A stretch of 64,000 nucleotides of DNA from assembly GCF_041146795.1 (NCBI RefSeq), contig NC_135177.1:21126560-21190559 (forward strand), read 5' to 3'. Origin of the DNA: Maylandia zebra. Lineage: Eukaryota; Chordata; Actinopteri; Cichliformes; Cichlidae. Numbering within the stretch: the stretch's first letter is position 1; every line of letters begins with the position of its first letter. The translations under genes were made by a program, and so were the position numbers. A model generated the notes under the pieces. It saw only the letters and a program-made list of their open reading frames with translations, was not told where the DNA came from and did no database searches. Of the stretch, positions 23,969-37,115 are shown in pieces.

Positions 23969-26900
23969 TTACTGGGTTGCGTGAGAGATGGTGGTCTGGA
24001 AGGCGAAAGTGATGTTGTTTCGCGCATGATCGAGGTAGGGGTCAGAGAAGGAGTGTGTGTCACCGGAGAAATGTCTCCACTGCATGAGCTCGGACATGCT
24101 GAGATGCTTCTGTGTCGCCCCCTTACGGTCACCTTGACGACCGAGCTGGCAGGGCCGTTCGGAAACCAGCTCCTCCTCCTCTGTGATAGCTGAAAATGAA
24201 GACCGCAAAGATGTGAGGAGGCATGATTTTCAGTCTTTTCGTGCTCTGGTGTCAGCATGTGTGGCGTGTATGTGAGCCTACCGCTGAGTGTGCCATCCAT
24301 GCCGCAGCCACAGTTCAGCAGGTCATGAGTCAGGCAGGGCGTCTCCGTCAGGCTGAAAAGATCTCGCAGGTCACTGGTGGAGAAACTCGTGTGCTCTGCC
24401 CCTTTCCCCATGTCAACCACGGTTCCAGAGAGTCCCTGTTTGGACACCTGTCGCTGAAATATACGCTCCTCAATGGTGCCTGAGAGAAAGAAACAAAACT
24501 TTAAAACACTGTTGATATGGTGCACTTTTTTTTTTTTTTGTTCGGAATTTGTATTTACGTGTTCTTGCCTGCAGTGAGAAGACGGTAGATGTGCACAGTC
24601 TTCTTCTGTCCATCTCTCCACACCCGAGCCATGGCCTGGACAGAGAAGAGGGAGGAGGATAACACACACGTATTCAGTGCCCTCTGCTGGATTTGCATGT
24701 ACTCGTACACAAGGGCAGCTTCACACTTGTTCGATTCAATTCATCTCCCCTAAGCAACGACCTCCGGGCCATAAATATTGGGCCAAAGTGTGTCAAAGGA
24801 AATCAGTTCTCACAGATTTCCATATTAGAAATGCCTATTTTTTTAATACCTATTTGATCTTTTTCTCCCTGATAACAACACTGATAATTTTCAGTTTCTT
24901 TTAAGTGTGTCTTAGTGAAATCCTTCACATGTTTTGGTTCCTGTCATTTCCATCGTGTTCTTTTTTTATTTTCATCGTGGGGTTTTTTCCCCCACTTCTG
25001 TTGTTTTTTAATATTTCTGTGTCATGGTTACCATGTCCATCTTTTACATACAGCTCACGATGGATACCAATAAAACCAAAGGCACTTTTAAACTTCAAAC
25101 AACCCCAACATTTGAGTTTTTCTACCTTTTCAGACTATTACTGTTTGTATTTTACCTGAATGTCGTTGGCAGGGTTCCAGTCGATGTCGTATAGCACCAG
25201 GTGGGAAGCGCCAATGAGATTAAGCCCAACCCCACCTGCTTTAGAGCTCAGCAGAAACAGGAAGTTCTGAGAATAGGGACTGTTGAAACTGTCGACCAGT
25301 CGCTGCCTCTGGTTCGTGGGGGTATGTCCGTCCAGCCGACAGAAGGTGTAGCCCATGTGTACACACAGGTCCTGGAGCAAGTCTAGTGTCCGAGTGTAGT
25401 TTGACACTACGACCACCCTGCAGGAGCACACCTACTATCAAATGTGACGCTTGATAAATAAAGTTTAAAAAAAATCCAGATGATCCAAACAATCAATAGC
25501 ATCTTAGCGTCACACAAAAACACACCTGTCTGAAGAGCTCAGCTGTCTAATGGCGGCAAGCAGGTCCGTAAGAACCAGCAGTTTTCCAGAGTCAGCCATG
25601 GTGAATCCTCCTGAAGAATAGGATTCTGGGAAGAGATCTGCCAGCCCCTCATATAATGAACTCTCCACAGAGCCAGCATCTGTCCTCTCCTACCAACAGA
25701 ACAACCCATGTTCATGGTTAGGACTGGGATTCACGATTATATATTTATAGTTTCCACTATGATCACAGGTTTCTGTCCCCCCAGCCAGCTCATAAAAAAA
25801 TTAACCTTAACAGTGACGTGGAGCAGTCCGGGGTGATTACAGAGCTTTTTCAGTGCGGTGATGCAAGCCAGATGTGTGTGGGTTTGAGTGGAGCCCTGAA
25901 GGCAGGCCCTGAAGACTCTGTGGCAGAGGAGGTGCTTGTACAGCTCTCGTTGCAGAGGGGACGGCTCGCAAAACAACGTCCAGTCGAGGCGAGGAGGCAG
26001 GTAGCGGTTGATGATTTCCTGCGTCCGCCTCAAGATGAACATGCCAGTCAGACGAGAGAGCTCGGTCGCTCGCTCCTCTCCCAAAACTCTCTCCTCCTGT
26101 TGGCAGTGGAAGATGTAAGATCAGGTTTAACACCAGATAACATTTTTATAACAACTGCACAGGAAAGAGAAAGGAGATGGGATTACCTCTGTGCATGAGG
26201 GCTGTCTGGAGCGCAGGATTGGTTCCTCGTATACTTTTCTATAAGCAGTCGATGAGCCCAGAATCCCAGGGTTCACAAACTCAATGATGGCGTAGAACTC
26301 CTGCAGGTCGTTTTGAACTGGAGTGCCTTCAAAAGCACAAAAAACAGTCTGTTATAAAACATCTGCAAGCAGTTGTAGCTGCCATTCAGAAACTCCCTTA
26401 TCGCTTTCACCTGTAAGTATGACTCTGCGATTACACTTGAGGCTGCTGAGGGCTGATGATGTTTTGATGTTGCTATTCTTTAATCTGTGACCCTCATCAC
26501 AGATTATAAGACCAAAATCAACTTTCTGGACCTGAAAACAGAAGGAAATTACAAGATAAGAGTACAAAGATCAAACAGCTTCGTTGGAAAAAGCACGCTA
26601 TGAGACATCGGGAGAACATACCTGCTCCAGGCAGCGCAGCAGCATTTCATAGCTTATCACAAGAACGGTGTGCAGTGGGGACAAAACAAACTGCTCTATC
26701 CTGTGGTCCTAAATACATTTCAATGAAGAAAAAAATGGAATTACTTAATAAACTCCAGATTAAAGTAGATGATTCATTCAGATACTTGTTCTCATTTTAA
26801 TTATTTACAAAAAAGATATTAAATCAAGAAAAGCCGGCAATAAAAATGGAGTAACATAATTAAGTTATTGAATAAGAGAGAAGAATTATTGCAATAGAAT

Positions 26901-29900
26901 AAAATAGAAAGCTTATAATAAAATGGATGGATTTTTTTTAAAACCACAGACATGTAACTAAGAGCATGTGGGTTCCTTCTGAGTTTTAAGCAGTGTGACT
27001 TGTTGCTGTATGCACTTTAATACAGAATGGATAACAGGTTATATACATATGCACTAAAGCAGTGAGTTCACATTCGCTTTCCAAATAAAATCATGTTGTT
27101 TCATGATTAACTGAACCAAGGACTTGTAATTATAAAACAGAATAACCTGATCCACAGTGAAAACACTGATCCTCTCACGGCCCAGCCACTTGTTGAATTC
27201 TGCGGCCCAGTTCTGTACCAGGCTGCCAGGTGTAACCACAAGCACACGCTTAGCAACTGGCCTCCCACCATAAGGTCCCTGCTTCAGCAACGTCCAAGAC
27301 AGCGCCACGCTCTGGAGAGTCTTTCCCAGACCCATTTCGTCGGCCAGGATCGCACCGTAGCAACCTGCAGCTCTGAAGCACAGACACATAAGCACAACAT
27401 CAAACCAGTGGCTCCGTTTTGTTTTGTTTTGTTTTTTGTGTGGCGCTACAACAGATTAATTAAGAGGTTTTTTGCACAGCATTTCATGATAGCCAAACAG
27501 CACTGTCACCTCATGCCCATGACACACTCGTAGAGGAAGAGCAGGCCATCCCTCTGGTGCGGTCGCAGGTGTGTGGTCAGGTGTGGGTCAAGCACAACAT
27601 CGACCATAGGAAGCCCTGACTTGTTATTTAACCACTGGTGGTTGGCGGAAGGGCGAGGCATCACCAGTGCACCTAAAACGATATGAAATAATATTATTAA
27701 AATACATTATAAATATATTTTTTGCCAATTTATGTAGGTAATAACTTAATGCATCATCAAACTCCAACTTTATCCACACACCTGGAGCGAGGGGGTCATG
27801 GCGAGGTCTGCGAGTTTGTTCCTCCTCTGGTTTTGTTTCTCTGTGGCCCGCTCCGCCCACCATTGTTGGAGGGCAAAAAGGTTTGAATGCCAAGCGGCAG
27901 GAGGGTGGTGGAGCAGACTTTGTGTTTAACTCCACTCGCTCTGTTTGGACCTCCTGAAAACAGCGCCCCTTGGCAAAGTCCTCAGCAGAAATGACTCCCA
28001 TCACCTCCACCTCTTTCCCACCAATCATGAGAGTCTCTCCCTCGGAAAGCGAGGCCAGCTCCGACACCTTGTAGCCACTACCTACAGTTCAGATATGCAC
28101 ACTTGTCAGGATCACGTGTAGTAGGAGAAATCAACTAGTATTGACCTACTTAGCCCTTTAGCATATTTTAATGTTTAATGCAGTAAGCTTCAGTTAAGTG
28201 TAAAAAGTATGCTTGTAGAATTTTATTTAAGATTTGAGTATTTAACTATTTTCCAGTGTTTCATGATCCAAAAACAGGCCTCTGGGGCTGACTATGCACA
28301 ACTAAGGCAAAGAGGCAATAATACCTTGACAGAAGCCTGGGTATTTTCCTGTTATTTTTATATTTGATCTTGAGTAAATTAAATGTCAGGTAAATAATTT
28401 TAATTACAGTACTGATTACTTTGCTTTCATTGAGTCTTAAGTCAGTCTTAATTTCTTTATATTTTGCAAGGAAAATGTGAAATAAATAGGTTCAGCAATT
28501 TACTGAAATGTGTAAATGGAGTTTTTTTGGTGCAAAAATCACATTTTATGCCTTTCACACTCTGTCACCTTTGATATTCTTGTTAGATTAGACAAAAGAA
28601 ATGTAAAGAAATTATGTATTTTTCTGACAAGCTGCTAATGATAAAGTACTTGTCTTTGCCAAGTTGTTTGTTATGTAACACTGGCTCATCCTTCGAATTA
28701 GGTGCCTTTTTATTGCTTGAATGATTCATAGATCTGCATTTACAAGACTGCAGTGAAAATGAGTGAAAAAGTAGCTGAAGTTCAAAGAAAAACTTTGAAA
28801 GTCCTCGAGAAAGCCTGGAGAACTACAAGTCTAGCTCCTTGGAAGCCAAATATAAAGAAATGCAGGCTATCTCAAGGCTTTTTGTATATAGTATTATATT
28901 AAAATTGGGCAGTTGTCATTTTAAATACAAGCAACAACTATACAGGTGACGAATTAAAATTTGATGTTGGTGTCCGTCTTACCCTTTCCGATATCCTTCC
29001 CCTCCATATCTTTAAGAGTGACTGTGCGTCCTCTTGTCACCAGCACTGCGTCTCCCTCCCAGCGCTTATGTTTCTTCTTGCTGGCCTTACACCACACCAC
29101 ACTGAAGTAACGCGCCCCGTCCTGACTGCAGCCAGAGTCTGAGCCTGCAGGAGGCTGAGGGGTTTGGGGAGACCCAGGAGGGCCATCATTCACTCCTGTA
29201 ACACAAAGACATAAAACAAAGTCAGATCCACCAGATGTACACGGGAAATTGACCAGCAGAGGTCACTGTCGCATCAAGCTTTTCAGCATAAAGGCTTCTA
29301 CACGCCATTGTTGGCTCCACCTATCATGGAAACAAAATACAACATGTACAAGGCTCAAACAGTTAGCACCGTGAAACAATGCAAATGTCAGCAGATGCGG
29401 TCACCTTATGATCTTTCATCAGCTTCTACAAGACGGATTAAAGATGATTTCCTATAAAAGTGGAACACGTGACTTGGAAATAAACAGAGGACCAGAGGAA
29501 AATGGATCTTCTTTTTAATACAAACACGTGAACGCATAGACAAACAGTAAGAGAAATGGGCAACACTTGTATAACAACAGTACAATACAATCAATGTTGA
29601 ACTCACAATAAATAGCAGTAACACCAAAAACCATCAGGGCCCCTCCCTTCTTTTGTTCGCGCAGCCGGTCAACAGTTCAGCAACCAGCGAGAATTACTCA
29701 CTCGAACATTTTTGTTATCCCAATAACAGATTAAGGCCTTCAAAAGTTTACCTTGTGCTTCAGTCCTGGTATCTCTAAAATTTGCTACTGGAGTGCTTTC
29801 TTGTGGCGACATGAATGGTTTTTGTACGAAGTCTACAGAATGAATAAAAGCGGCTATAAAAATTGTTTTGATAACCAAAACCTCTAGTGGAAAGTGGATT

Positions 29901-32900
29901 TCTACAGATGCCAGAATGGGTGGAAATGTTCTTTACACAGAGATAACAACACGTCGCTCACACTGACATCAAGTGCTTTAACTCTTACATTCATATTTTT
30001 CCAACAATCTTAGACAATAAAGATCATTAATGCCTTGCTGGCACTCCTGTAATTAGAGACTGGTGGTAGGTGTAGGCAGGAAGAGCACCACTGAGGTACA
30101 TTATCAGTCAATACTACAAATATTCCCTTCCAAAATTTGGACTTTTATACATATTGGCCTGTCACAGTGTTACTGATGTGAGCTTTGTTTTATTACATAG
30201 ATGTTTGTCCCCACTTTTGGTACTCATGGACACGATGATGCATTTTTAACACAGACAAGCACAAAGACGGATGGCAGCAGGCGTTATTATCCTAATTATC
30301 CTGCAGGACGTAAACAGGTTATCTGTGTGTATACGAGGCACTATGTTTCCAAAAGAAAGTCAAGTCCTGAAACTGATCTCACACAACCAAAATAAAACAA
30401 AATTAGTGACTGCTCCAAAGCACTTTTTTTCCTTTTTCTTTTTTTTAAAAACTGTACTACTCAGAGCCCCTCCCTTTCTCACAGTGACCACAGAAGTGCA
30501 TGTTGATACTTGTTATAGAGAAATGGGCAGTCCGTGTCTCAGTCGGGTTGCCTTCAGTTTCTCCACTTTGATCTTGGCTCGCAGCAGTTCCTCCTCCAGT
30601 TCCTGCTTCCTCTTCAGCCCCTCTCTCTTCTCCTCCAGGTACAGGGCCACCTTCCTGTGATTGGCCAGCACCAGCTCGTGCTCCTCTTTGGCCAGTTGCA
30701 GAGGCCGAAACCTGTCCGGCTCGTGGTGAGGGTAGATGTCGTTGGGGTAGAGCTCATGGCGTAAGGGCAGCGGCGAGGTGGAGAGAGGGATGTTAACAGA
30801 GGAAGGAGCTGGAGATAACGACGCTTCATAATCATGGATGCTGCCCAAGTCCTGCTCTCCCTCTCGCTCCTGGCCTCCTTCCAGCCGTGGTCCTGTGTGC
30901 GCTGGGAGGATGGGAAGGTCTGGCGGTGGCTTTACATCCTGTTCAGCGTCCAGCTGGACCACCTCATGGGGGATACTTGGGACAGATGCAGAGTAATCCT
31001 GAAGTCCAGCCAGAGATGAGCTGCTGCCAGGATGTTCGATAGGAGAGTTGTGCTTGCTGTATATTAATCTACAAATGGGAAAAACAGGATTAAAAAAATA
31101 AATAAATAAGTGAGCCTGGAGTGCTTAAGCAGCATTTACTATATCTTGTTTATGTGAAGTGTGTTGAAACCTCTGCAGGTAGGTAAATCAATCAAAGAAT
31201 TAGGTGAATGATCAGGGAACATTAAAGGGAGTGAAAGGAAATTAAAGGATTTGGCAACAAGTCTTGGTGGTTACAACCTCACACGTGTGAAGCGTTTTTG
31301 ATCCCACTCTTATTCATCACTAGGATTTCTAACTGTGATGACTGCCTTTTAATCTGAATTATTCAGTGTATTTTTCTCCTCTGCGTACTCTCTTAATCCA
31401 GCATGAGGATATTTAGCAGTGTCTTACTTTTTGTAGTGCTGAGAACACAAGATAAATAATTGTTTTGGAGCCAAGTTTCTGATAGAATTATCAATGTGAA
31501 AACCAGACCTATGTATTTTCCAAATGTACTGATGAGCCGCCAGTAAATGATGGCAGGTCATGCAGTATGTCCTCTTGAGCCTGACAGTGTTCAGTGAGTA
31601 ATCTGATTGGGTTTGGGAGCATGAACGGCAGCCCCTCCTCTCCCTCGGTATGTCCAAAACTCTCATGTGACTTGTGTTATCCTTTATCTTTGTGTGTGTA
31701 TGTGTTCTCATAAGTGCAACCGTACCTGCGCAGCGCCTGGTCCTTTTCGTGGATGGGCACGTGGTGAAACAGGTGAGGGATCATCTCCATAATTCTCCTG
31801 GTTGGCTCGGAGATGCTTGCTCTGTACTCTGGCTGGGCGTGTCTCCTCTGCATCACTTCCTGCTTGGCTGACTCCTTCAGTCTCTTGTAGAGGGTCCGGA
31901 GGCCCTGAGCTGTGCGATGGGGTCTGTCTCCTCCCAGGGCATTGTACTGTTCAGCAACAGTGTCCCAGCACTTGTTCTTGTCCACGATGACCGCGTGCTT
32001 GTTGGTGTGCTCCTCCAGGATTCGGATGTGAGGCCGGACCAGCTTCAACAGGTCCAGCTTCTCAGAGAGGGTGAAGTTGGAGGAGCGGGCTTTACCCACC
32101 ATACTGGACAAAAACACAGAGCTGGATGCCATCTTCTAGCATACTGGGCTCACGCAGACCAAGTCTGGCCTATGGCTGTCACCCTTTAGTAACCACACTC
32201 AGTGGTGTGGGCTTCTCTCTCTTCCCACCTGTCTTTTTTTCAGTCCCCGCCGCTCTCTTCTCCTGGTCCACGGTGACACACCAACACTGGTCTAACTCAG
32301 AGACATGTCACATTTCCCCCCTTCGTCTTCTTCCTCTCCAAATCAAACATAGGCTATGTCTAACAAGTGCATGGATTCTCACACTACTCCTGGACTCCCT
32401 CTCAGCTACGTTGCACAACAAAAACAGGCTGTGCTGCACACAATAAGAATCAGGCTTAACTAGGCCAGCCTCGTTTAGGCCCCCGCCTACCGCGGAGGGC
32501 TTTGGATGAATTCCTCCCAGCTTAGGCTGACGTAGCTAAGCCGCTTAAGCCCAGCCCGACCTACTTACAGCTCGGTCTCTCTAAACCCCAAACCGAGCAC
32601 AGCACAGAGCACAGCAGAGATACACCGGCTCTACAGTGTGACAAAGGGAGTGCTGCAGAGGGACACTGCCCTCTGCACATGTGCCACAACAGTTTGCAAA
32701 CAGCACACTGTAAGGTGTTAAAGTGTCACATGTCTAACGTCCTAAAATGAGTGATGCTTTGAATCAGCGCCGGCTTAACTAACTGAACCGGGGGGGAGGG
32801 GTCTGTGAGCGCGCTGCGCATGTCCGTGGAACCCGCGCTTCTGGCCGTGCTTCAGTGTAGAATGAATGCAGACGGGGAACGCCAGCTCCGCAGCGCACGC

Positions 32901-35900
32901 GGCGACTCCGTTGATTAAATACGTGTGTGGGGCGCGTGCAAAAACAGCTCCAGGAAAGCGTGCTCGCGCCGCGCGGTCTCAGGAAGTAAAACAGAAGCAC
33001 TGGCTGCTCCGACAGGAGGAAGGGGAGGAGAAGGAGACGCTGATCCCGAGCACAGTCCGAATCTGGCCGCTAATTTGCATAATGCTGGACCTGCTGTCAC
33101 TCAGCCTTCGCCCGCCCGGTTTAACATCTATCCTGTGTGCGTGTTATTATTAGACAGAGCGGAATGCTATTTATATAAACGTTATATCTCATTATAGTGT
33201 CTGCTTGAAGTTTCTGCGCGGGGTTTGCTCGAGTTAGACTTTGCAATATAACAGCGAATTTAAACAGCAGTGGTTGGTACGTGTAGGGCACATTATGAGG
33301 AATAATCGCTAATGTGGTGGTGATGACGATGATGATGATGTCCATGTAATTTATAACACTGGCTCTGCAGTGTTATAAATTACATGGACAGGCCAGTAGC
33401 TGTAAACTCTCTTTTGGGACCAGCCATACCTTATTTTACACAGCAAACATGAAAAAGCTTCAGGTCCTGAATGATCCATTTAGGACCGACAACCTCAAGC
33501 CAAATATTTGTAATTAGTAACGTCCCTGCCTTTAATGCTGTGTATCGATTAACCGATTATACAAATGTAGCCCAAAAAACCCCAAAATAGATTGCACGAC
33601 ACATTTTTAAGGAATAAATTACAAAAAATAAAAAGCAAAATGCCCGATGTTGCAAATATGATACAAATTTAATCTCATATATCAAATTACTATTTTTTTT
33701 TTTTTTTGTCAGAAGGGTCATTGTACGCTACATTTTCAAAAAGTTGGAAAGTTATTTTATGGTTCAGGGTTTAAAGGATTTAGAAACACGATATATTATC
33801 TTGTATATTATTATAATTATGTTGTTTATAGAAATCCTGGAGGATTTTCCGGTTTGTGTTCTAGTCACTGCACATTTTTGTGTTGTTTATTTATTATTTA
33901 ATATTTCTTCTTTTGTACTGATATGGACTGCAGGTGGCTGTGAATGCAAAGTAGATGGTGTGGCTCAAGTAAATATACAGCAGAGCTTTGTGTTCAAGGT
34001 GACAGTGTTTGTATCATCTCTATCTTTCTTTTAAAAAGACAACAGAATCAGTATTGTTCTGTATGTACACATTAATATACATGATGCTTTTTGCCTGAGG
34101 CAAAAAAAAAATTGCCAGCAGTGTGACAACGTCTGTCCCCCTTCCTCATCTTTTGCATATTTGTCACATTTACATGTTTCAGATCATCAAACAAATTTAA
34201 ATATTAGACAAAAATAACCTGAGTAAATTCAAAAAGTAATTTTTAAATTATAATGTATTAAGGGGGGAAAGTTATCCGAGCCTACATGAAAAATTAACTG
34301 CCACCTTTGTAAAATCATAAATGAATTGATTAACCACAATTTTTAGAAAGTTAAGTTCCGTTTCTCTGTCTACACCCGAGTCTGATTAATGCCAGACCTG
34401 CTGAGTTACTAAAACCAGTCTGACAAAGTGAAGTAGGTTCAAAGATAAAGCAACACATCATGCCACGATCTAAAGAAACAGCTGAGAAACAAAGTCACTG
34501 ACTCACAACTGTCAGTCAGGCTTTGGCTTTGGGTTCCAGTGAACCACAAATGCCACAAATGAAGAAAACTGAACAGCGGTGAACCTTCCCAGGAATGACT
34601 GGTCTACCAAAATTACTCAAAGAGTGCATCGACGAGTCATCCAGCAGGTCACGAAAGAACCCAGAACAGCATCTAAAGAATTGCAGGCCTCACTCACCTC
34701 AGTTAAGGTCAGAGTTTATGATTCAACAATAACAAAGAGAAGGCATCCATAGGAGAGTTCAAGGAGAAAAGTACTGCTGACCAGAGAGATCACAAAGGCT
34801 CGTCTCACATTTGCCAAAGAAAAACATCTTGATGATCCTCGAGACTTTTGGGAAAATATTCTGTGGACTGACAACACAAAAGTTGAGCCTTCTGGAAGGT
34901 TTGAATCCTGTTACATCTGACGTAACACAGCATTACATAAAAAGAGCATCGTACGAACAGTCAAAAGTGGTCGTACAGTACTCTGATGTCTACGTGGACG
35001 TGGACAATTTGCTGCAATTGAACCATGAATTCTGCTCTTTATCAGAAAATCCTGAAGGAGAATGTCCAGCCATCTTTTTGAGTCCTGAAGCTTAAGCTCA
35101 GGTTCTGCAGCAGGAAATTGATCCAAAACACACCAACTCAAAATGGCTTAAAAAAGAAAAGAAAAAAGAAGAAGAAGAAGAAGACGGTTTTGGAGTGTCC
35201 TAGTCAAAGTCTGGATTTAAATGTGTTTGAGAGGCTTTGACATGACCTTAAACAAGCCACTCATGCTGGAAAACCCTCCAATGTGGCTGAACTAAAGTAA
35301 TTCTGCAAAGAAGAGTGGGCCAAAATTCCTCCATAGTGATGTTAAAGACTCATTGCTACTTATCGCAAACACTTGATCGCAGTTCTTGCTGCCAAGGATG
35401 GCACAAGCAGTTATTAAGTTCAAGGGCAATTACTTTTTTCACACAGCATCAGGTAGGTTTAGACAGCTTTTCCCCCTTAATGAATAAAATCATCATTTAA
35501 AAAAAAACCCCACTTCATTTTGTATTTGCTTGGGTTGTCTTTTTCTAATATTAAAATGTATTTGATGATGTCAAACATGTAAGTGTGACAAATATGCAAA
35601 AAAAAATGATTAGCAATAAAGCAAAATGAAATCTTGCATAGATTTATTGCTCCAGACGCCTTGAGGCTAAAAACGATTGAAAACCATAATTAACGACATT
35701 TTAGAATATTTGTCATAAATAAAGTACAATTATCAAAAACAATAATAGTCCCATTAAAAAATATTAATGTATAAAATATAACAGAGCCCACAGCTTGGTC
35801 ACTTGAGCGCTAATGAAACAGAAACGGCTGTTTCAGTAGAATCTTCATGACTAAACTACCTAAACCTAATGAGGCATCAGGTATGCTGCATGCTGAGGCT

Positions 35901-37115
35901 TGCACTGTCTTTGTCATTGTAACACACAGGGTTAATTGGTTTAGCTTTTAATCTCACCTGCATTTAATTAAAAACTAATTGGAAGTCTTGTTTGGTTTAA
36001 GAGCTATCCATCTTAAATAACAGCTTGTAATGGAACCATGATTTTGTTTTCTGGTGGAAATCTTGAAGCTTTTCTCATTTTCAAACGTTGCATCTCCTTG
36101 TCTCCTCAAGGAGAGGGGAATGCTTGCTGGATTAACTTTAAGCAAAGACACGCAGGTATACTCTTCACGGTCAAGAAAAATGGTGGGAGGCACAGCTGGA
36201 ATACTTAAATCATGGTACAAGAAGAATCCTATCTGAAACTCTACCTCTAAGTTGTAGCAATAACTCAGTGATCACACCATCAACCCTTCACTATTTGTGG
36301 GTGTGATTAAAAAAATAACTACGTTTAATTAAAAGAAATATAAAAGTCATCATGAGCAATGTTATGTCCATCTGATTCATCAGACTCCTTTCCTTCCTGG
36401 CCTTCCACTCTTTGTTGTGGTCTTTTTTTCCTCTCTCTCTCATATGAGGCAAACGTATTTGTCCCCATATTTGTCTTTGCACATTCCCTGACATACATTG
36501 CTGAAACTATGAGAATCTCCCTCCAGGAATCAACTGACATTTGTAAGTTTTCATATTGCTGCTATGATTATTAAATTGGGCATAAGAAGTGAGAAGATGG
36601 GGCAAGAAAAAGGCAAGGCTTTACATGGCTGTTTGTTTTTTACCTGCTGGTTTATAGTCTTCAGCAGAGGCTCCTAATCCAGGGTTCTGATGCTTTGTCT
36701 CAGCCTCATTTTCCTTACTCTCAGTTGCACTGAGAACACGAGCCAGAACCTTTGACAAGGCTGGGGCAGCTTCAGGCTGGACGTTAAACTCTGTCTTACT
36801 TGCACCTGGTGTTGCAAGGCTTCTCTGGATCTGCGAAATGAGGTACGGACAAAAGAGAATTCTTAATATGAGGAAGTGTGATTAAAAAAATAATGGAAAA
36901 TAATCAAATTAGAATTATAAATACTGAGGGTTTAATACTGTAGGAAAAATGTTGAGAAAAAAAATTACTTTATCCAGTGCATTGCCTGAACCAAGTTTGG
37001 GGGTCAAAGGCTTGGATTGAGCCACAGAAAGTGAAGTACATGCACCAGGTGGCACAAATCGAGACTTTTTCACTGCATTACCCAAGAGCTTGCTGGGAGC
37101 TCCAGAGCGCCGCAT
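23969..37115 (-). CDS. rad54b: DNA repair and recombination protein RAD54B (SWI2/SNF2 ATPase)
   Basis: Nuclear DNA translocase that assists RAD51 in homologous recombination. Fifteen coding exons: 37115-36969, 36830-36644, 29195-28983, 28081-27782, 27672-27510, 27372-27147, 26708-26622, 26531-26411, 26326-26187, 26096-25806, 25689-25526, 25417-25156, 24635-24569, 24479-24282 and 24189-23969. Phases agree throughout and total 928 residues (human 910). Helicase motifs in order: DEMGLGKT (I, about 348-355), DEGH (II, about 453-456), LTGTPVQND (III), [13 protein letters not shown] (V) and ARVWRDGQ (VI). The N-terminal signature [20 protein letters not shown] (about 141-160) separates RAD54B from RAD54. 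The start MRRSGAPS matches the human start; an acceptor 12 bases upstream of it implies a non-coding first exon. The intron after exon 13 begins with GC, not GT. The 7.4-kb intron 2 holds fsbp on the same strand. Confidence 0.96.
30189..30194 (-). terminator. fsbp: Candidate poly(A) signal of fsbp
   Basis: AATAAA on the minus strand about 320 bases beyond the fsbp stop. Because it lies inside rad54b intron 2, its use would have to be avoided or outcompeted when full-length rad54b is made. Confidence 0.4.
30513..32102 (-). CDS. fsbp: Fibrinogen silencer-binding protein
   Basis: Nuclear DNA-binding protein with a Myb/SANT-like (trihelix type) N-terminal domain; the human protein binds a silencer of the fibrinogen gamma gene. 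Two coding exons, 32102-31726 and 31068-30513, give 310 residues (human 299). The start [19 protein letters not shown] and the segment [19 protein letters not shown] are nearly identical to the human sequence as I recall it. The C-terminus ([20 protein letters not shown]) is a predicted coiled coil. An in-frame ATG at 32132, also in good context, would add ten residues ([10 protein letters not shown]); I chose 32102 by homology. The gene lies wholly within rad54b intron 2 on the same strand. Splicing rad54b exon 2 to bases just before the fsbp ATG would not keep one reading frame. Confidence 0.95.
32750..33130. other. GC-rich, CpG-rich block without a recognised gene
   Basis: Local composition is much richer in CpG than its surroundings (for example GAGCGCGCTGCGCATGTCC and GCGCACGCGGCGACTCCG). 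It lies about 0.65-1 kb upstream of the fsbp start codon, so it may be an fsbp promoter or CpG island, or the start of an unseen non-coding transcript. Short open frames here are explained by GC content and match nothing I know. Confidence 0.4.
33339..33390. repeat. Perfect 22-bp inverted repeat with 8-bp loop
   Basis: Arms at 33339-33360 and 33369-33390 are exact reverse complements (left arm begins TGTCCATGTAATTTATAAC), separated by GGCTCTGC. It lies in rad54b intron 2 upstream of fsbp, next to a short (GAT)n run. Confidence 0.95.
34116..35640 (+). mobile_element. Fossil Tc1-like DNA transposon, third family (nearly full length)
   Basis: Terminal inverted repeats are visible: TGCATATTTGTCACA at 34154-34168 is the exact reverse complement of 35584-35598, with weaker similarity on each side. 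Internal blocks include CATCTTGATGATCCTCGAGA and AGTGGGCCAAAATTCCTCC in transposase order on the plus strand. The frame is interrupted by stops, indels and a low-complexity AAGAAG insert near 35155-35182, so it is inactive. It sits in rad54b intron 2. Confidence 0.8.

Noticed and set aside
23878-24669. Long minus-strand open frame of 263 codons
   Set aside because: It covers the rad54b exon at 24282-24479 plus flanking intron and then runs out of frame through the last exon; splice sites and homology define the true exons.
32866-33153. Overlapping open frames of 70-95 codons in a GC-rich block
   Set aside because: High GC lowers stop-codon density; the products match no family and differ in every frame.
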